Source of the DNA: Phylloscopus collybita
Lineage: Eukaryota > Chordata > Aves > Passeriformes > Phylloscopidae
Assembly (NCBI GenBank): GCA_027886175.1
Contig: JAJNNQ010000011.1
Span: forward strand, 3,472,001-3,536,000
Direction of reading: 5' to 3'
DNA: 64,000 nucleotides
Part shown: positions 60,230 through 64,000 of the stretch, in pieces
Layout of the letters: each line of letters begins with the position of its first letter
Position numbering within the stretch: the stretch's first letter is position 1
Program-made: the position numbers and the translations under genes
The notes under the pieces: model-generated
Told to the model about the DNA's origin: nothing
What the model saw: the letters and a program-made list of their open reading frames with translations, nothing else
Database searches by the model: none

Positions 60230-60760
60230 GGAGATGGGCCCCGCGCCCCTCTGCGGGCCTGGCCCGGCCGTCACAATCGGGTTCCGCGGTTGCCTGGGAA
60301 CCGCCAAGGCGCCGGCAGCGGCTGTGGCGGTGCTGCGGCCTCAGTTGCCTGAGAGCGCGCTCCGGACTGGCTGTTCCAGCCTGGGCGCTGCAGGCGGCTA
60401 CACTGGGCGATCGCCGAGTGAATTCTTCCGAGGGATTGGTCTCTGAGAGCGAGCGCTGAACTCGCAGAGCCTTGGTTTCTGCGAGCGAGTGCTGAACTCT
60501 CGGGGAATTGGTCCCTGAGAGCGAGAGCTGAACTCTCAGGGAATTGGTCCCTGAGAGCGAGTGCTGGACTCTCGGGGAATTGGTCCCTGAGAGCGAGTGC
60601 TGAACTCTCGGGGAATTGGTCCCTGAGAGCGAGTGCTGAACTCTCGGGGAATTGGTCCCTGAGAGCGAGCGCTGAACTCTCGGGGAATTGGTCCCTGTGA
60701 GCGAGCCTGGGACTCGCAGAACATTGGTTTCTGCGAGGGAGTCCTGAATTGCCTTTGAAG
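60230..60760 (+). promoter_or_regulatory. CpG-island promoter and putative first exon
   Basis: GC-rich start (GGGCCCCGCGCCCC...GCGCCGGCAGCGGC) with GGTTGCCTGGGAACC at 60,288-60,302, a near-palindrome resembling an RFX X-box. A minisatellite follows, then CCTTTGAAG|GTAAAG, a good splice donor at 60,760. I infer a plus-strand noncoding first exon, possibly of the gene whose exon lies at 63,590. The strand is not proven; a minus-strand frame of 273 codons also crosses the region. Confidence 0.45.
60437..60740. repeat. 36-bp minisatellite
   Basis: About eight copies of GAGAGCGAGTGCTGAACTCT followed by CGGGGAATTGGTCCCT. Central copies are nearly identical and outer ones degenerate (CGCAGAGCCTTGGTTTCTG). 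The unit is 12 codons, so reading frames stay open on both strands. Confidence 0.9.
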
Positions 60761-63589
60761 GTAAAGATTGACTAAAGCTGAACTTTTTGGTTTTGTCACA
60801 TCTGTGCTCTGAAAAAGAATGCCAAAGGGAAATCCAGGATGTGATAATGCCAATCTTCTGGTGCAGCTCTTCAGTGGCATGTACAGCTGAGTGGATGAAC
60901 AATAGATGGTCTACTGATTGTGCTCTTTTTTTACTGAAGAAATGCAACATTTTCCAAAAATTCTAGTCTATACATTTTTTCCTCTAGTGACTACTTAAAC
61001 TGCTTAAAGTGAACAAGTTCTGTTCAAGTTTCAGTGGGGTTTTATGATCTGGTTATTAAATGTTTTAGGAAAATGCCTCTGAATTAAGGTGCAAACAAGA
61101 CCATATGGCAAAGTCAAAAGTCTGGATTTTATGTAACAGTAAATGTGAGGAAGAGACAGAGAGAAAAGGAAATAGAAAATGGGGGGGGGGGAGACAGATT
61201 GAGTAGAAAATATCACCATTCCATGGACCCAGTGGCATACTCTTAAATCCTCTTCTGGTCTTCTCTGGCATGAGAGGATTTGCAAACCATAAGACTCCAA
61301 AGGATTCATACAGATTTGGGCAAGGTGGGACTGCCCAGGTACGTCCGTGGGGTGGGGCAAGTTTGCCTCTGTTTCTTGCTACTTTCCAACCATCTAAAAC
61401 TTCTAGCACCAGTATATCCTTGGAGACTGCCATGAACTGGGTTCTGGATTTTCAGATCTGTTGTGTTACTTTGCATCGTCCCATGCAGTGATCTGGTGCA
61501 AGGCTCAGGAATGGCTCTGGGTGGTCTTTGATGGGCTCTGACACCCCCTCAGCTGCCCCTCCTGGGAATGTCCCCTGGATGTGGGCTTGTGGGGGTGAGG
61601 GGTTTTGGAGCTGAGCCAGTTTGTGTGAGGGAGGAGGCACTGGGTGTCCAGTGCCTCTTACCAGAGGGTTCTGCCACGCTCCCAGAATTTCCTCCTTGCC
61701 CCTCTGTTGATGGGAGGTTTGTGTGCAAACCTGGCCTCAGAAGATGAGTCTATGACTTCCCCACCCTGAGCCCAGACAGAGCTGATTTTCAGGACAGCTG
61801 CTGGCTTTGCCTTTGGGGTGGATACATTTTTCTCCCTCAGCTTTGTTAACTTCTCCCCAGACCTGAGATAATAGGACAACAGTGTCACCTTTATCTTGTC
61901 TCAGGCTCCCTTAGATGACTTAACTCACAGTCCAAAGTTCTAGTCAGGAGGCCCTTTCAGGCAAGAGTGGGCTTTGGTGTTGCAGCTTCTTTATAGAGGT
62001 TTGTCACAATGAACAAAAAGTCCTTTATAACAACATTTCAGCCATTAGCCATAACATTCCAGTCTCTCACAAGTCCTGTGAGGAGCAGCTGAGAGAGCAG
62101 GGGTGGTTTAGCATAAAGGAGATCCACTCTGGCTATTTTAAAGTGATATTTAAGCTACAGCTTAGTCCGTTCTATTATTGGCATTCAGATTTTTAGCTCC
62201 AGGTTTCAGTGTGATCCATCTTTGAATTGCACAGCGTAGCCATCTAGTTCAAATAAAGTCCAGCTAGAGGCCTAACAAGTCTAGCTACGGATGCCAAACA
62301 AGCACGTAGCTAACTTTCAGCTAAAATTTTTAGCACCAGTATATCCCTTGAGTCTGCCATGAATTGGGTTCTGGATTTTCAAAGTCCCATTGTTGCTCCT
62401 TGCAGTTTTGTTGAGGCATTGTCGCTCCTCTGCGACATCCTCCCTTCAAAATGGCTTCTGGATTCTCAGAAAAGACACCAACACCTCGTCTTTTGTCCAG
62501 GGAAAGACTGAAGTCTATTAGTGTGAGTATCCGCTGGAAACTCCCCTGGTGTCCCTCCTCTCCCTGCCCTGCCTGTTGTCCAGCAGCACAGTGAAGCTGC
62601 AGACCCCGTCCCCACCTCTTTGTGTGTGCTCCTCTTGGTGGGGGCTGTCCTGGTGCAGCAGGGAACACCGTGTGCTGCTTCAGGGACAGTGCAGCGTCTT
62701 GTGCCACCGGAGCCAAGTTAAAGCCATGAGCAGCTGAAGCCCTGAGCGTGTGCTTCCTTCCCTCCCCTTTGTCGCAGCAATTCCTTCTGTCAGGCTGGAC
62801 ACTCACCTGTGCTGCTCTGACCAACCTGCCCTTGGGCATGTGCGGGGGAAGCTCAAACTCTGCCCTGCTAGAAGAGGTTCCAAACCAGCTGTTCTCTCTC
62901 ATCTCTGTGTGGGGCACAGATCCAGCCCTGCAGACAGCACTGCAGTCAGGGCCACAAAGGTCCCTTGGCTGTCAGGAGCTCACCTGACTGAAGATCAAAG
63001 CCCCCACTGCTGAGGCTCTGTCAAGGAGATCCCTCTGTTTTCTTCTGTGGAGGGCTCTGTGAGCCCAGACGGACAACACCAATGCTAATTAACAGAGAGA
63101 ACTAAAACTTGGACACTTTGCTGTGCACCTCACTCTTGCTACAGCTTTGCTTTCTTGCCTCTCTTGGACTCAGCCAGCAGTGCTGTCTCCACGCTGTCAG
63201 TTTTGAGTGTTGTGCAGGGATGGAGTTAGAGGAGTTCTGAGAGCCCCTCCCCACTCTCTGAAAAAAGCCACTGCCTCAATCCAATGAAACTAAAGAGGAG
63301 AGAAATGCCCAGAGAGCAGAAATCCCCAAATATATCTCATCATATCATGGAGAAGCTAATGGGACAGAGCCATGTGGTTGGAGTATGTGTATTGCACTCT
63401 GCATTATTAATTTACTGATGCTGAGGATTTTAGCAGGTACCTTCCAGGGCTTCCAGGATTGTCCTAGACTATGTGATCACAAATTATTCACCCACACTGC
63501 TTGTTCGAGAAAAGCCTCCTGAACTATGGCATCTCTGAGGCTCTTGTTAGTTTTTATGGTTTTTGGTTTGTTTTTTTTTTCCCTATCAG
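60761..63589. other. Intron-like sequence, no clear gene
   Basis: Single-copy sequence between the putative first exon and the exon at 63,590. Contains a G homopolymer near 61,180. A pair of diverged direct repeats of about 60 bases (61,394-61,457 and 62,322-62,383; AGCACCAGTATATCC...GCCATGAA(C/T)TGGGTTCTGGATTTTC) may be the ends of a roughly 900-base insertion. A 195-codon minus-strand frame at 62,917-62,330 has no recognisable motif. Confidence 0.35.
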
Positions 63590-63709
63590 CTGCTTCCCTT
63601 TAAGATCCTGAGGAAGAAGTTTCTCAATGTGAAGAATCAGGCCAGTACTGGGAGGAGTGTTGTGCCCAGAATTGGCCGATTTCTACACAAGCGTGAGACT
63701 GGTGAAAAG
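63590..63709 (+). CDS. Probable internal coding exon of an unidentified gene
   Basis: 120 bases, exactly 40 codons, between a polypyrimidine tract ending CCCTATCAG and a donor AAAAG|GTATCC. It encodes a basic segment beginning LLPFKILRKKFLNVKNQ and ending RFLHKRETGEK. Both splice sites fit consensus and the frame is closed by stops on both intron sides, which is typical of a true phase-0 exon. I do not recognise the protein. Other exons would lie upstream in 60,760-63,589 or beyond the window. Confidence 0.45.
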
Positions 63710-64000
63710 GTATCCTTTTCCTGCTCTTTTCCTTCCTGTTTTTGACGTAGAGTTTGAAGAGGTGTTGTGTTTGTGACAGGCTTGCCAGCAGCAAAATACC
63801 TCAGTGTTCCAGGTCCTGTTGTCATTACAAACTGCTGCTAGTTTGGAGTGCTGATCTGCACTAAGGCAACACAAATAACCTCTGCTGAAGCTGCTGGGGT
63901 TTGCTGGAGTGTAGCTGCCATTGCTAAAACAGTGGGGGGAAGGCTGGGGACACAAAGGCACAAAATTGCCATTTTCCATTCTCCTGCTGAAACAGCCACC
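63710..64000. other. Intron-like sequence to window edge
   Basis: No further exon or repeat is recognised in the last 290 bases. Confidence 0.4.

Noticed and set aside
60129..60950. A 273-codon minus-strand repeat protein as a confident gene
   Set aside because: The frame is kept open by a 36-base repeat unit. The plus-strand promoter and splice-donor reading is at least as good, so it is listed only as a finding.
62330..62917. A 195-codon minus-strand frame
   Set aside because: No recognisable motif, no clear splice sites, and it overlaps one of a pair of direct repeats.

Overview
The window looks like nuclear DNA of a bird, most likely a songbird. The signs are C2H2 zinc-finger genes of the repetitive avian type, a GC-rich MHC class II B gene with short exons, many LTR relics ending in ...AAGACA or ...CTACA, and an endogenous retrovirus pol of the ERVL-like kind. 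There are no operons and no bacterial features. Species and chromosome cannot be read from the sequence.

Layout. Positions 1-16,500 hold two inverted arms (about 1-4,130 and 7,900-12,060). Each arm carries a CpG-island promoter and a two-coding-exon ('type A') zinc-finger gene: Z1 (+, frameshifted) and Z2 (-, 9 fingers). A third gene, Z3 (+, 9 fingers, single coding exon, 'type B'), diverges from the back of the Z2 promoter block. Positions 16,521-22,520 are a composite of LTRs, a satellite and Z4 (-, 7 fingers). It recurs almost unchanged at 46,946-53,030, where its zinc-finger copy Z8 is frameshifted. Another divergent promoter block (22,560-26,749) ends in a rearranged stretch with a two-finger remnant (Z5). 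Positions 27,969-29,917 are nested LTR and ERV debris.

Positions 30,347-34,028 hold two tandem minus-strand genes (U1, U2) of a two-exon family I do not recognise. Z6 (-, 7 fingers), a third promoter block and Z7 (+, 5 fingers) fill 35,547-42,435. Positions 42,692-46,945 hold LTR pieces and a rearranged MHC class II B pseudogene: exons 3-5 are open, exon 2 has a stop, exon 1 is missing, and an inverted copy of its own 3' end sits where exon 1 should be. At 53,911 a zinc-finger promoter is cut and joined to a long open ERV pol frame, followed by its 3' LTR (to 57,219). The last 7 kb are mostly single-copy, with one CpG promoter carrying a 36-bp minisatellite and one convincing splice-bounded exon at 63,590-63,709.

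How it fits together. The recurring unit is a divergent block: a CpG-island side facing a type A gene and a back side facing a type B gene. It has been copied, inverted, truncated and invaded by LTRs. C2H2 arrays of this kind are normally DNA-binding regulators, and lineage-specific ones often silence retroelements. That role is inference here. Identity statements are by-eye comparisons; no alignment or database search was run.
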